Positions 45,666-55,412 of a stretch of DNA of 64,000 bases are shown here, piece after piece. The DNA comes from Mesorhizobium atlanticum (GTDB lineage: Bacteria > Pseudomonadota > Alphaproteobacteria > Rhizobiales > Rhizobiaceae). The stretch covers positions 682,001-746,000 of the forward strand of contig NZ_QMBQ01000001.1 of assembly GCF_003289965.1 (NCBI RefSeq), given 5' to 3'. The translations under genes were made by a program, and so were the position numbers. The notes beneath the pieces are model-generated. The model had not been told where the DNA came from and did not search any database. It worked only from the letters and a program-made list of their open reading frames with translations. The first letter of the stretch is position 1. The number at the start of each line of letters is the position of its first letter.

Positions 45666-47191
45666 CAGCCGAGCCCGAGTTTTGCCGCGAGACCGATGCG
45701 CTGCAATTTGCCGGTGGCGCCCTTCGGAATCTCGTCCAGGATCACAACCTTGCGCGGCACCTTGAAATCGGCGAGCCGCGTCGCGGCAAAGCCGCGGATA
45801 TCGGCCTCGCTGGCGCTCTGGCCTTCGCGCAGCACGATCGCCGAAGCCACCTCTTCGCCTAGCTTGTCATGCGGCATGGCGAAGGTGACGACCTGCGCCA
45901 CCGCCGGATGATCCATCAGCACCTCGTCGACCTCGAGCGGCGAGATTTTTTCGCCGCCGCGATTGATGATCTCCTTCAACCGGCCGGTGACGCGCAGGTA
46001 ATTGTCCTCGTCGAGCACACCCTGGTCGCCGGTGTGGAACCAGCCATGGGCGAAGGCGCTGGCATTGGCGTCCGGGTTCTTCTCATAGCCCGCGGTGACG
46101 TTCGGGCCGCGGATGACGATCTCGCCGACCTCGCCGGCTTCGAGCAGCCGCCCGTCCGGCGCCATGACGGCGACTTCCGGTCCGGCCGACGCGCCGACGC
46201 TGCCGGGCTTGCGCAGTCCAGGCGGCAGGCGATTGGACGCCATCTGATGCGCGGCCTCGGTCATGCCGTAGGATTCGATCACCGGACAGCCGAAGGTCGC
46301 CTCCAGCTCGGCCATGACCTGCGCCGGCAATGACGCCGAAGAAGAGCGGATGAAGCGCAATTTCGCCTCAGCGAGTTGCTCGGGATTGCGGGCGGCGCGC
46401 GGCAGGATCGCCTGGTGCATGGTGGGTACGGCGGTGTACCAGCTGGGCTTGGCTTCCGAGAGCCACTGGAAGAAACGCAGCGCGTTGAAGCCCGGCGTGC
46501 AGAAGACGCTGCCGCCGGCGGCGAGCGAAGAAAGCACCGCGGCGATCAGCCCATGGATGTGGAAGAGCGGCATGATGTTGAGGCAGCGATCCGCCGGCGT
46601 CAGGCCAAGCGTCGCGCCGATATGCGTTGCCGACGCCGCAAGATTGGCATGGCTGAGAGGCACCAGTTTCGGGCGCGACGTGGTGCCGGAGGTGTGGAGC
46701 AGCAGCGCTATATCGCCGTCCTCGGCCGATCCGGATGAAACCGGTGAACCAACCGGCTCGCCCTCGATCGTGAAAACACCGGCCGGGGAGCCTTCCGGCA
46801 CGACCAAACGCAGCACCGGGATGCCGAGGCGTTCGGCGACTTCGACCGAAGGGCCCTGCTCGTCCTTGCCGACCAGGATCGCCTTGACGCCGATATCGGT
46901 CAGATAGAAATCGAGCTCGTCGGCTCGGTAGGCCGGATTGAGCGGCGCGGTGGACGCGGCCGCCGCCACAGCGATGAAGGCCGTGGCCATTTCGGGACCG
47001 TTCGGCAGCACGATGGCAACGCGGTCGCCACGACCGACGCCCAGCACGTTGAGCCGCGCCACGGTATCGCGGATCAGGTTGTGCAGTCCGCCATGGGAAA
47101 GAGCTGCGCGGTCGGGCGCCAGAATCGCCGGCGCATCTTCGGCGCCGGCGGCAAGGCGATAAGCGAGATCGATTTCTTCTGTTCCGGTCAT
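45665..47191 (-). CDS. AMP-dependent acyl-CoA ligase
   Basis: 508 residues of the ANL superfamily. The P-loop-like LLLHTSGTTSRPKLVPLSH (about 166-184), the ESYGMTEA motif (about 309-316) and the C-terminal GRLKEIINRGGEKISPLE hinge, with the adenylating lysine in PKGATGKLQR, are all intact. The closest resemblance is to small-acid ligases such as oxalyl-CoA synthetase, but the acid is unknown. Coupled with the ketopantoate-reductase-like gene downstream. Confidence 0.9.
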   Translation of the reverse strand: MTGTEEIDLAYRLAAGAEDAPAILAPDRAALSHGGLHNLIRDTVARLNVLGVGRGDRVAIVLPNGPEMATAFIAVAAAASTAPLNPAYRADELDFYLTDIGVKAILVGKDEQGPSVEVAERLGIPVLRLVVPEGSPAGVFTIEGEPVGSPVSSGSAEDGDIALLLHTSGTTSRPKLVPLSHANLAASATHIGATLGLTPADRCLNIMPLFHIHGLIAAVLSSLAAGGSVFCTPGFNALRFFQWLSEAKPSWYTAVPTMHQAILPRAARNPEQLAEAKLRFIRSSSASLPAQVMAELEATFGCPVIESYGMTEAAHQMASNRLPPGLRKPGSVGASAGPEVAVMAPDGRLLEAGEVGEIVIRGPNVTAGYEKNPDANASAFAHGWFHTGDQGVLDEDNYLRVTGRLKEIINRGGEKISPLEVDEVLMDHPAVAQVVTFAMPHDKLGEEVASAIVLREGQSASEADIRGFAATRLADFKVPRKVVILDEIPKGATGKLQRIGLAAKLGLG

Positions 47192-47236
47192 GGTTCTCGA
47201 CTATGTTGCGAACGATCGGCCGATGTCCAGCGCTGC

Positions 47237-48823
47237 TCAATATCCGAGCGCGAGGCCGTCCTTGCGCGGATCGGACGCGCCGGTCAGCGTGCCCTTTTCC
47301 CAATCGATGAGCACCGCCTGTCCGCCGCCCAACGGGTGATCGGGCTCCACAACGCGATGACCACGCCGGCGCAGGCTTTCAACGGCATCGGGATGCACGC
47401 TTCGTTCGGCTTCGACGACGTCGTGGTTATAGAAGACGCGTGCCGCGTCGATCGCCTGCTGCGGGTCCATGCCGAAGTCGATCATGTTGGTCACGACATG
47501 CACATGGCCGAAGGGCTGGTAGCCGCCGCCCATCACGCCGAAAGGCATGACCGCGCGGCCGGCTTTCGTCATCATGCCGGGCATGATCGTGTGCATCGGC
47601 CGCTTGCCGGGGGCTATCGCATTCGGATGCTTCGGATCGAGGCGGAAGCTGGAACCACGGTTCTGCAGCACGACGCCGGTCTTCGGGCCGACGACGCCGC
47701 TGCCGAAGGAATAATAGGTCGAGTTGATGAAGCTGACCGCGTTACGGTCGCGGTCAACGACGGAGATATAGACCGTGTCGCTGCCGGGCAGGTCGAGGCG
47801 CGGCAGATGGGTCATGGCGTGCTCGGGATCGATCGCCGCGCGCAAGCTGTCGGCATAGGCGCAGGAAAGCAGCGCCTGGACCGGCACGTCGACATGATCC
47901 TGGTCGGCGATGAACGCGTCGCGATCCTGGTAAGCGAGGCGCCCTGCCTCGATCTCCAGATGCAGACGCTCGGCACCCTCGGGATCGAGCCTGCCGAGGT
48001 CGAAGCCCGAAAGCACGTTCAGCATCAGAAGCGCGGTCAGGCCCTGGTTGTTCGGCGGCATCTGGTGGATGTCGTGACCGCGATAGGAGGTGCTGACCGG
48101 GGTTCGGTAATCGCCCTTGGTCGCGGCGAAGTCTTCCAGCTTGTGCAGCCCGCCGAGCGCGCGAAGCCGTCCGACCAGATCGTCCGCGACCGCGCCTTCA
48201 TAGAAGCCGGCGCGGCCTTTCCTGGCGATGATGCGCAAGGTCTCCGCCAGTTCCGGCTGGCGATGGATGTCACCCGCCTTTGGCGGCTTGCCGCCCGGCA
48301 GGAAGATGTGCGTTGCCACCTCGTCGGCCGACAAGTCGGTCTCGGGGTCGTGCCAGTCGAAGGCGACGCGGTCGTGCACGACATAGCCTTCTTCGGCGTA
48401 ACGAATGGCGGGAGCGAGCGCGTCGGCCAAGCCCTTGCGGCCATGATCCTCCAGCAGCCGGCACCAGGCATCGACGGCGCCGGGGATGGTGACCGCGTGC
48501 GGACCATGCAGCGGCAGCTCGTTGAACCCCTTGTCGAGGTACCACTCGACCGTTGCGGCGCCGGGCGCACGACCCGAGCCGTTGAAAGCGATCACCTCGC
48601 CCTGCCCTTTCGGGCAATAGAGCACAAAGCAATCGCCGCCGATGCCGGTCGACTGCGGCTCGACCACGGCCTGCACCGCGGCCGCGCAGACGGCGGCGTC
48701 CATGGCGTTGCCGCCGGAGCGCAGCATGTCGATGGCGGCAAGGGTGGAAAGCGGATGCGAGGTCGCGGCCATCGCCTCGGTGGCGCGGACCGGCGAGCGG
48801 CCGGGAAACTGGAAGTCACGCAT
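47237..48823 (-). CDS. Gamma-glutamyltransferase family protein
   Basis: 528 residues of the Ntn-hydrolase GGT family. The autoprocessing threonine aligns at T350 in GSDTVYISVVD, four residues before SVVD as in E. coli. Early motifs TSHPLSTLAAIDMLRSGGNA and STGIGGDCF are intact. No signal peptide, so it is probably cytoplasmic, unlike periplasmic GGT. It would hydrolyse gamma-glutamyl bonds of imported amides; the adjoining ABC importer genes on the same strand support a catabolic role. Confidence 0.92.
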   Translation of the reverse strand: MRDFQFPGRSPVRATEAMAATSHPLSTLAAIDMLRSGGNAMDAAVCAAAVQAVVEPQSTGIGGDCFVLYCPKGQGEVIAFNGSGRAPGAATVEWYLDKGFNELPLHGPHAVTIPGAVDAWCRLLEDHGRKGLADALAPAIRYAEEGYVVHDRVAFDWHDPETDLSADEVATHIFLPGGKPPKAGDIHRQPELAETLRIIARKGRAGFYEGAVADDLVGRLRALGGLHKLEDFAATKGDYRTPVSTSYRGHDIHQMPPNNQGLTALLMLNVLSGFDLGRLDPEGAERLHLEIEAGRLAYQDRDAFIADQDHVDVPVQALLSCAYADSLRAAIDPEHAMTHLPRLDLPGSDTVYISVVDRDRNAVSFINSTYYSFGSGVVGPKTGVVLQNRGSSFRLDPKHPNAIAPGKRPMHTIMPGMMTKAGRAVMPFGVMGGGYQPFGHVHVVTNMIDFGMDPQQAIDAARVFYNHDVVEAERSVHPDAVESLRRRGHRVVEPDHPLGGGQAVLIDWEKGTLTGASDPRKDGLALGY

Positions 48824-48844
48824 GCTGTTTGAGGTATCCTTGAA

Positions 48845-49645
48845 TCAACGTCCGCGGCCGAAAAGCTGGGCGGCGGACAACAAGACGATCGATAGCACGA
48901 TCAGGCAAGTCGAAATGGCGGCAATCGTCGGATCGATCTGGTCGCGTAGCGCATTGAACATGCGCCGCGTCAGCGTCGTGGTCTCGCCGCCCGAGATGAA
49001 CAGCGACACCACCACCTCGTCGAAAGATGTGATGAAGGCAAACAGCGCGCCCGAGACGATCGAGAATCTTATTTGCGGCATCGTCACCTGGAAGAAGGCG
49101 GAGAAGCGGCCAGCGCCGAGGCTGCGCGCCACCATCTCCTGGTTCATGTCATAGGAGCGCAGCCCCGACAGCACGGTAAGTACGACCAGCGGCAGCGCCT
49201 GCACGGTGTGCGCGATGACGAGGCCGGTCAGCGTGTTGTTGAGGCCGATGCGGGCATAGAGGAAGAAGGTGCCGATGCCGATCAGGATGACCGGAATGAT
49301 CAGCGACGCGGTGAGCAGCGCGTTGATAGAACCGGTCAGCCGCAACGTGCGGGCGTTGATGGCATAGGCGGCCGCGGTGCCGAGCAGCGTCGCGACGATC
49401 GCCGTCATCACCGCTACCTTGACCGAGACGACGGTGGCGTCGCGCCATTCGAGGGAACCGAAATAGCTTTCGTACCAGCGCAGCGACCATTCCTGCGGCG
49501 GGAACTCCAAGAGCGAGGAGCCGGAGAAAGACATGATGACGATGATCAGCGACGGGGCGATCAGGAAGAGCATGACAAGGCCGCCGAGCGCGTAGAGCCA
49601 GAGGCGTTGCCGATGCGAGATCGGCAGGGCATTTTCCATGCTCAT
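48845..49645 (-). CDS. ABC transporter permease, PotC type
   Basis: 266 residues, about six membrane helices with the inner-membrane EAA-like segment VARSLGAGRFSAFFQVTMPQ. Spermidine/putrescine or opine importer family. GGAG seven bases before ATG 49645; the start overlaps the previous permease stop (ATGA), so translation is coupled. Confidence 0.93.
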   Translation of the reverse strand: MSMENALPISHRQRLWLYALGGLVMLFLIAPSLIIVIMSFSGSSLLEFPPQEWSLRWYESYFGSLEWRDATVVSVKVAVMTAIVATLLGTAAAYAINARTLRLTGSINALLTASLIIPVILIGIGTFFLYARIGLNNTLTGLVIAHTVQALPLVVLTVLSGLRSYDMNQEMVARSLGAGRFSAFFQVTMPQIRFSIVSGALFAFITSFDEVVVSLFISGGETTTLTRRMFNALRDQIDPTIAAISTCLIVLSIVLLSAAQLFGRGR

Positions 49646-50565
49646 CGCTGGCTCCAGACTCCGGTGGCGCGGGTGCCGAGCAGCCAGTGGAAGAGGCCGA
49701 GCAGCGCCAGCGTGACGGCGAGCAGCACGACGCCAAGTGCCGCGCCCGCGCCCCAATTGGAATAAAGGCTGGTGGTCTGCTCCATGCGCATCGCCCACAT
49801 GATCACCTTGCCGCCGCCCATCAGCGCCGGCGTGACGAAGAAGCCGAGGCAAAGCACGAAGACGATGACCAAGCCGGAAGCCAGGCCCGGCAGCGACAGC
49901 GGGAAGAAGATCTGCCGGAAGGTGGCAGCAGGGCTCGCGCCGAGATTCATGCTGGCGCGCAGGCAGTCGACGTCGATGGTCTTCATCGAGGCATAGAGCG
50001 GCAGCACCAGGAAGGGCAGCATGATGTGGGTCATGCCGATGACGACGCCGGCGAAATTGTTGGCGAGCGGCAGCGGCTGGCCGATGACGCCGAGATCCAT
50101 CAGCCATGTGTTCACCAGCCCCTTGCGCTGCAGGATGACAAGCCAGGCGTAGGTGCGCACCAGCACCGAGGTCCAGAACGGCAGGATGACGAAGATCAGG
50201 CAGATGGAGGCCGCGCGGCGCGGCAGCTGCGACAGCATATAGGCCAAGGGATAGCCGAGCAGCACGCAGGCGCCGGTGACGGTGAAGGCCACCCTGAAGG
50301 TGGTGACGAAGGTCTTGATGTAGGACGCCTGCTCGAAGAAGCGCGCGTAATTGGCGGCGCTGAGCTGGCCGTTCTCGTCGAACAGCGAAAGCCAGAACAG
50401 CCAGCCGATCGGCACGATGATGACGGCGAAGACCAGGAAGAGCCCGGGCGACAGCAGCGCGAGCATGCCGCGCGCTTCCCGTCGCGCGTCGGCGTTGAGC
50501 GCATCGCCATTGAGCGCGTGATCGGGCCTACCGGCATGATTGAGACTGGCGGATGCGATGCTCAT
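49642..50565 (-). CDS. ABC transporter permease, PotB type
   Basis: 307 residues, about six helices; the EAA-like segment is RASMNLGASPAATFRQIFFP. ATG 50565 overlaps the ATPase stop (ATGA). It forms the membrane channel with the PotC-type partner. Confidence 0.93.
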   Translation of the reverse strand: MSIASASLNHAGRPDHALNGDALNADARREARGMLALLSPGLFLVFAVIIVPIGWLFWLSLFDENGQLSAANYARFFEQASYIKTFVTTFRVAFTVTGACVLLGYPLAYMLSQLPRRAASICLIFVILPFWTSVLVRTYAWLVILQRKGLVNTWLMDLGVIGQPLPLANNFAGVVIGMTHIMLPFLVLPLYASMKTIDVDCLRASMNLGASPAATFRQIFFPLSLPGLASGLVIVFVLCLGFFVTPALMGGGKVIMWAMRMEQTTSLYSNWGAGAALGVVLLAVTLALLGLFHWLLGTRATGVWSQR

Positions 50566-51650
50566 TGGTCGGCCACCAGCACGACGTCCTGCGCATCGAT
50601 GCCGAGCGTGATCGGCTCGCCCGGCGCCGGCAATTTCGCCAGCACATCGGAGCGGCAATAGTCGCGCAACGTCACCTGCCGGCCGTCCTTGAGCGTCGCG
50701 TAGCAGACGAAGCTGTCGCCCTGATAGATGACGTCGCCGACGGTCGCCGGCAGCAGGTTGACGCCGCCGGCCTCGTCGGCATCGGCGACCAGGCGCAGCT
50801 TTTCCGGCCGCACCACCATCAGATGCCGGCCGGCGGACGGCGCGGCCGTGGTCATGCGAAGTTTCCTGTCCTCGTACCAGACACTGCCATTGCGGCTCTC
50901 GACGGGAACGAAGCTGGACTCACCGATGAAGCCGGCGACGAACTTGGTCCGCGGCCTGGCGTAAAGAACTTCCGGCTGATCGATCTGCTCGATGCGCCCG
51001 GCATTCATGACGGCGATGCGGTCCGACATGGTGATCGCCTCGCGCTGGTCGTGCGTGACGTAGACGGTCGTCATGCCGAGTCTACGATGCAGGTTGCGCA
51101 ATTCGATCTGCATGTGCTCGCGCAGGCTTTTGTCGAGCGCCGACAGCGGCTCGTCCATCAAGACGATGCGCGGCTCGAAGACGATGGCGCGGGCCAGTGC
51201 CACGCGCTGGCGCTGGCCGCCGGAGAGCTGGTCGACACGGCGCTCGCCGAGGCCGTTCAACTGCACCAGGTCCAGCGCCCGTTCGACGCGTCCAGCCGTT
51301 TCGGCCGCCGAAACGCGGCGCTGCTTGAGCGGAAAGGCGATGTTGTGGAAAACGTTCATATGCGGGAACAGCGCATAGTTCTGGAACACCATGCCGATGT
51401 TGCGCTTGTGCGGCGGCATGGTGATGATCTCCTCGCCCCCGACCTTGATCGAGCCGGCATTGGCCCGCACGAAACCGGCCAGGATCATCAGCAGCGTCGT
51501 CTTTCCCGAGCCGGACGGCCCGAGCAGTGTCAGGAACTCGCCCGCCACGACATCGAGGCTGAGATCGCTGAGGATGGAGACAGCACCGAAGCGCTTCTCG
51601 ATCCCGCTGATGCCGATGGGAAGCGCGGACTGCGCGAGAGACAAGAGCAT
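50562..51650 (-). CDS. ABC transporter ATPase, PotA type
   Basis: 362 residues. Walker A GPSGSGKTT, signature LSGGQRQ and Walker B IVLMDEPLSALD are intact, with a C-terminal TOBE domain (about 280-360). ATG 51650 lies directly behind AAGGAG, unusually close; TTG two codons later has ideal spacing and may be used instead. A hairpin separates it from the binding-protein gene upstream. Confidence 0.93.
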   Translation of the reverse strand: MLLSLAQSALPIGISGIEKRFGAVSILSDLSLDVVAGEFLTLLGPSGSGKTTLLMILAGFVRANAGSIKVGGEEIITMPPHKRNIGMVFQNYALFPHMNVFHNIAFPLKQRRVSAAETAGRVERALDLVQLNGLGERRVDQLSGGQRQRVALARAIVFEPRIVLMDEPLSALDKSLREHMQIELRNLHRRLGMTTVYVTHDQREAITMSDRIAVMNAGRIEQIDQPEVLYARPRTKFVAGFIGESSFVPVESRNGSVWYEDRKLRMTTAAPSAGRHLMVVRPEKLRLVADADEAGGVNLLPATVGDVIYQGDSFVCYATLKDGRQVTLRDYCRSDVLAKLPAPGEPITLGIDAQDVVLVADQ

Positions 51651-51683
51651 CTCCTTCAACTCCGGATCATGTTTCGCGAAACG

Positions 51684-51716
51684 GTGTAGAGCGGCGCATT
51701 TTGCGCCGCTCCACAC
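51684..51716. terminator. Intercistronic hairpin after binding-protein gene
   Basis: Perfect ten-base stem GAGCGGCGCA / TGCGCCGCTC, extended by GTGT/ACAC, with a T loop and no T tail. It is the kind of structure that protects the binding-protein mRNA and lowers expression of the downstream ATPase and permeases. Confidence 0.7.
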
Positions 51717-51723
51717 ACGTTCG

Positions 51724-52764
51724 TCATTGCTGGATCAGGTTGTTGAATTTCTCCGTCGCCTCGACGAGCGTGTCGCGCCAGAAGGCGGGATCCTGCAGCA
51801 CCTGCTTCTTGACGTTCTCGGGCGAGGAGTTGATGTCCTTGATGCGGTCCTGCGGGATCTTGCCGGTCTCGAAGGCCTTCTCGTTCGCCGGGCCGTTGTC
51901 GACATAAAGCGGCAGGTTGGCCTGAAGGTCGGGGCTGACGAATTTGGCCAGCGCCTTCATGGCGATGTCCTTGTTCTTCGAGCCCTTCGGGATGACCATG
52001 CAGTCGGCGGTGAGCACGCCCTGGTCGAAGGAGAAGCTGACCGGGGCGCCGCTCTTCTTCAGCGTGCCGGCGCGGCCGTTCCAGATGCTCGCCATATCGA
52101 CCTCGCCGTCCTTGACGAGCTGCATGGCCTGCGCGCCTGAGGTCCACCAGGCGTCGATGTGACCCTTGACCTTGTCGACGGATTGCAGCGCGCCGTCGAT
52201 GTCGACCGGATAGACCTTGTCGATCGGAATGCCCTTGGCCAAAGCGGCGACGCTCAACGTCTCCGTCGCTTGGCTGCCGGAGAGCGCGCGGCGGCCGGGG
52301 AATTTTTGCACATCCCAGAAATCGGCCCAGGTCTTCGGACCTTTGTCGCCGAAAACATCCGTGCGGTAGATCAGCACCACGGAGGTGTAGGAGATGCCGA
52401 CCCAGTCGTCATGCACGAGCTTTGGGTTGATGCCGGTCCTGTCGATGACGCTGTAGTCGAGCTTCTCGAACAGGCCCTCCTTGGAACCGCGCGCGCATTC
52501 GTCGGCGCCGAGCTCGGTGATGTCCCATTTGACGGCATTGCCGGTGACCTGCAGGCGCACGTCATCGAGGCCGTTGGTGGTGTCCTGCTTGATAGTGATG
52601 CCAAGATCCTTGGCCGTCGGATCGAAGAAGGCCTTGGTCTGCGCTTCCTGATAAGTGCCGCCCCATGAGGCGACGGTGATGGTGTCGGCGGCCGACGCCG
52701 GAACGGCGGCCGATGCCAGCAGCCCGGCGATGGCCAGGCCATGAATGCAAAGTCTCTTCGTCAT
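51724..52764 (-). CDS. Extracellular solute-binding protein, PotD type
   Basis: 346 residues with a signal peptide (MTKRLCIHGLAIAGLLASAA..., cleavage near ASA). DTITVASWGGTYQEAQTKAF opens the mature protein as in polyamine/opine binding proteins of family 1. GGAGAAG precedes ATG 52764. First gene of the importer operon, followed by ATPase, two permeases and the gamma-glutamyltransferase gene. Confidence 0.92.
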   Translation of the reverse strand: MTKRLCIHGLAIAGLLASAAVPASAADTITVASWGGTYQEAQTKAFFDPTAKDLGITIKQDTTNGLDDVRLQVTGNAVKWDITELGADECARGSKEGLFEKLDYSVIDRTGINPKLVHDDWVGISYTSVVLIYRTDVFGDKGPKTWADFWDVQKFPGRRALSGSQATETLSVAALAKGIPIDKVYPVDIDGALQSVDKVKGHIDAWWTSGAQAMQLVKDGEVDMASIWNGRAGTLKKSGAPVSFSFDQGVLTADCMVIPKGSKNKDIAMKALAKFVSPDLQANLPLYVDNGPANEKAFETGKIPQDRIKDINSSPENVKKQVLQDPAFWRDTLVEATEKFNNLIQQ

Positions 52765-52814
52765 TTTCGCTTCTCCAACCGGTGTTCCCGTTATCGTTGA
52801 TTTGGTATGCGAAT

Positions 52815-52824
52815 TTGTATACAA
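52815..52824. promoter_or_regulatory. GntR/FCD operator candidate TTGTATACAA
   Basis: A perfect ten-base palindrome within an AT-rich stretch, 51 bases before the binding-protein start and 171 before the GntR gene. This is the usual type of FadR/FCD-family operator. Confidence 0.7.
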
Positions 52825-52994
52825 TTTTGAGTGTAATTCTCCGGGGGCTGATGTCAACATGGGGCTTCGGGATTTTTGGCGGCGGAGAAGCAGCGCGGTT
52901 CGGAGCGGCCGCGTGCGGCGACAGGGGTCTGTTCAAGCAGGCGCTAAAAGGCACTAGACTGCGATTCCGTGACTGACCGTTGGAGGCGGGACGC

Positions 52995-53696
52995 TTGAGC
53001 AAGGAGAAAAAGAACACGCTGCGCGACTCGGTGTTCGAGAAGCTGAAGGCGTTGATCATCACCGGCCAGATCCCGCCGGGCGGTCGCGTTACGGAAAACG
53101 AGATCGCCGAACGCCTGAAGGTCAGCCGCACGCCGGTGCGCGAGGCCTTCAATCGGCTCGAACGCGACGGCCTGGTGATCGGGCGGCCGCGCCAAGGCTA
53201 TGTCGTGGCCGAATTCAACATCACCATGTTTCGCGAGGCCTTCGAAATCCGCGAAATGCTTGACGGGCGCGCGACCGAGCTGGCGGCAGCCAACGCGACC
53301 GCGGCCGACAAGGCGAAACTGCGCGAGATGCTTGCCGAATGCGAGCGGCTGGCGGCGATCCCGGACCGCAGCACGCGGGAGAAATTCGAGGAGCTGCAGG
53401 TCGGCATCGACCTGCACCGGGTGATCGCCGAAATCGGCGGCAACGAGATGCTTTACGGCATGCTCTGCGGCATCCTCGACAAATGCCAGCAATATGTCTG
53501 GGCGGAGCTTTTGTGGCTCGACGAATGGAAGCTCACCCGCGAGGAGCATGCCGGCATCGTCGATGCGATCTGCGCCGGCGACGTCGCTCTGGCCGGCGAG
53601 CTCGCTCGCGCGCATGTGCGCGCCTCGCGCGAGAACATCCTGCGGCTGTTGCAGGCGAAGTCCGACTATCAGGGATTCTTCGCCAAGGCCTCGTGA
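52995..53696 (+). CDS. GntR-family (FadR/FCD) transcriptional regulator
   Basis: 233 residues: winged helix (about 5-70, with VSRTPVREAFNRLERDGLVI) and an FCD effector domain with likely metal histidines. TTG 52995 is preferred because GGAGG lies eight bases before; another TTG five codons earlier is open but overlaps the ribosome site. It probably controls the divergent importer operon via TTGTATACAA. Confidence 0.88.
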   Translation: MSKEKKNTLRDSVFEKLKALIITGQIPPGGRVTENEIAERLKVSRTPVREAFNRLERDGLVIGRPRQGYVVAEFNITMFREAFEIREMLDGRATELAAANATAADKAKLREMLAECERLAAIPDRSTREKFEELQVGIDLHRVIAEIGGNEMLYGMLCGILDKCQQYVWAELLWLDEWKLTREEHAGIVDAICAGDVALAGELARAHVRASRENILRLLQAKSDYQGFFAKAS

Positions 53697-53708
53697 GGCC
53701 CGATCGCA

Positions 53709-54794
53709 TTAGCTTGAAAGCACGGGGCAGTTGGCGCCGCGCCGCAGGCTGACATGCGCCACGTCGCCGACGCTGAACTGCGAACCGTCGGCGCGCCGCG
53801 GCGCGTCTATGACGATCGCAGTCCCCTGCCCGAGCTCGGCATGGAGGCGCAGCGTGCGGCCGTGGAAGACGACACCGCTGACCCGCGCCGGCACGGTGCC
53901 TTCGCCGGCTTCGCTGGCGGCGAGAAGATCTTCCGGGCGTACGCCGATGGTGCGGGTGTCGCCGGCGGCCGGCGTCTCGCCACTGTCTGAGGTTGCCTCC
54001 AGGGGCAGGTCGCCGGCGGCGAAGCGCAACCGCTCGCCGTCACGGCCCAGGAAGCGCGACTGCAACAGGTTCATCGTGCCGATGAAGGAGGCGACGAAGC
54101 GCGTCGCGGGCCGATCGTAGAGCATGGCCGGCGGCGCGATCTGCTCGATGTGGCCCTTGTTCATGACGACGATGCGGTCGGAGATCGACAGCGCCTCGGT
54201 CTGGTCGTGCGTGACCATGACGAAGGTGGTGCCGAGCCGCGATTGCAGCCGCTTCAATTCGACCTGCATTTGCTCGCGCAGATGCGCGTCGAGCGCCGAC
54301 AGCGGCTCGTCGAGCAAAAGCACGCGCGGCTCGCAGACGATGGCGCGGGCCAAAGCGACGCGCTGGCGCTGGCCGCCGGAAAGCTCCGAGACGCGGGCGC
54401 GCAGCTTGTCGGCGAGGCCGACCATGTCGAGCGCGTCGCGGACCCGTTTCGCCTGCTCGGCGCCGCTCAGCTTGCGCAGCGAGAGGCCGAAACCGACATT
54501 GGCCGCGACATCCATGTGCGGGAACAGCGCGTAGTCCTGGAAGACGGTGTTGACCGGACGGTCGAAGGGCCTCAAGCCCGTGATGTCGCGGCCTTCGAGC
54601 AACACATTGCCGCCGGTCGGGCTCTCGAAGCCGGCGATGACGCGCAGGCTCGTCGTCTTGCCGCAGCCGGAGGGGCCAAGCAGCGTCAGGAATTCGCCCG
54701 GAGCGATATCGAGATCGACGGTGTCCAGACCGACCACGCCACCCGGAAAAACTTTCGAAACCTTCTGCAGTCTTACGAGCGCGTCAGGCGCCAT
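53709..54794 (-). CDS. ABC transporter ATPase, PotA type (second system)
   Basis: 361 residues with Walker A GPSGCGKTT, signature LSGGQRQ, Walker B VLLLDEPLSALD and a TOBE domain. ATG 54794 overlaps the upstream regulator gene's end by 11 bases. It should energise the permease pair encoded upstream on the same strand at 56.7-58.4 kb, although a regulator gene and a repeat intervene. Confidence 0.93.
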   Translation of the reverse strand: MAPDALVRLQKVSKVFPGGVVGLDTVDLDIAPGEFLTLLGPSGCGKTTSLRVIAGFESPTGGNVLLEGRDITGLRPFDRPVNTVFQDYALFPHMDVAANVGFGLSLRKLSGAEQAKRVRDALDMVGLADKLRARVSELSGGQRQRVALARAIVCEPRVLLLDEPLSALDAHLREQMQVELKRLQSRLGTTFVMVTHDQTEALSISDRIVVMNKGHIEQIAPPAMLYDRPATRFVASFIGTMNLLQSRFLGRDGERLRFAAGDLPLEATSDSGETPAAGDTRTIGVRPEDLLAASEAGEGTVPARVSGVVFHGRTLRLHAELGQGTAIVIDAPRRADGSQFSVGDVAHVSLRRGANCPVLSS

Positions 54795-55392
54795 CGCGCA
54801 CCTCGGACGGTTTTGTCGTGTTGACCCAGAGGATCTGGCAGCGCTCCGCGCCGGGGTTGCGGAAGGCATGCAGCAGCGTGCTCTTGAAGGCGAAGCTGTC
54901 GCCGGCTTTCAGCACATAGGTCGTGGCGTCGACCACCAGCTCGACCTCGCCCGCCATGACGAAGCCGAATTCGTGGCCGGCATGGGCGTAGGCTTCCGCC
55001 GTGCCGCCGCCGGCCTCGACCGTGACCAGCATGCCGGTGAGCGTCGCCGCCGGCGGCGACAACAGCGCCTTGGCGATGCCTTCGGATTTCACCGGGATCT
55101 GCCGCCGCTTGTCGGCGCGCACGCAATAGAGGTCGTTCACCGCCTCGTTGCCGTCGGCGATCAGCGCCGACGGCTCGATGTCGAGCGCGGCTGCCAGCGG
55201 CCAGATCACCTTGACGCGCAGCGATGACATGCCGCGCTCGATCTGGCTCAGTGCGCCGATGGAGATGCCGGCCTTGGCGGCCAGGTCGGCGAGCGAGAGG
55301 TTACGCTCGAGCCTGAGCGCCCGCACGCGCCGGCCGACGCGGATGTCGGCATCGTCTTTCGGCTTTGCCGCCGCTTCATCGAAAGCATCCAT
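54784..55392 (-). CDS. XRE-cupin transcriptional regulator
   Basis: 202 residues. An N-terminal Cro/CI helix-turn-helix (about 20-72, RNLSLADLAAKAGISIGALS) is followed by a C-terminal cupin (about 125-195, VTVEAGGGTAEAYAHAGHEF). The domain order is that of PuuR, the putrescine repressor, in keeping with the transporter and oxidase genes around it. The start at 55392 follows GAGGA; the longer frame runs into the large palindrome. Confidence 0.88.
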   Translation of the reverse strand: MDAFDEAAAKPKDDADIRVGRRVRALRLERNLSLADLAAKAGISIGALSQIERGMSSLRVKVIWPLAAALDIEPSALIADGNEAVNDLYCVRADKRRQIPVKSEGIAKALLSPPAATLTGMLVTVEAGGGTAEAYAHAGHEFGFVMAGEVELVVDATTYVLKAGDSFAFKSTLLHAFRNPGAERCQILWVNTTKPSEVRDGA

Positions 55393-55412
55393 GCAATGGT
55401 CCTCGTTTTCCT

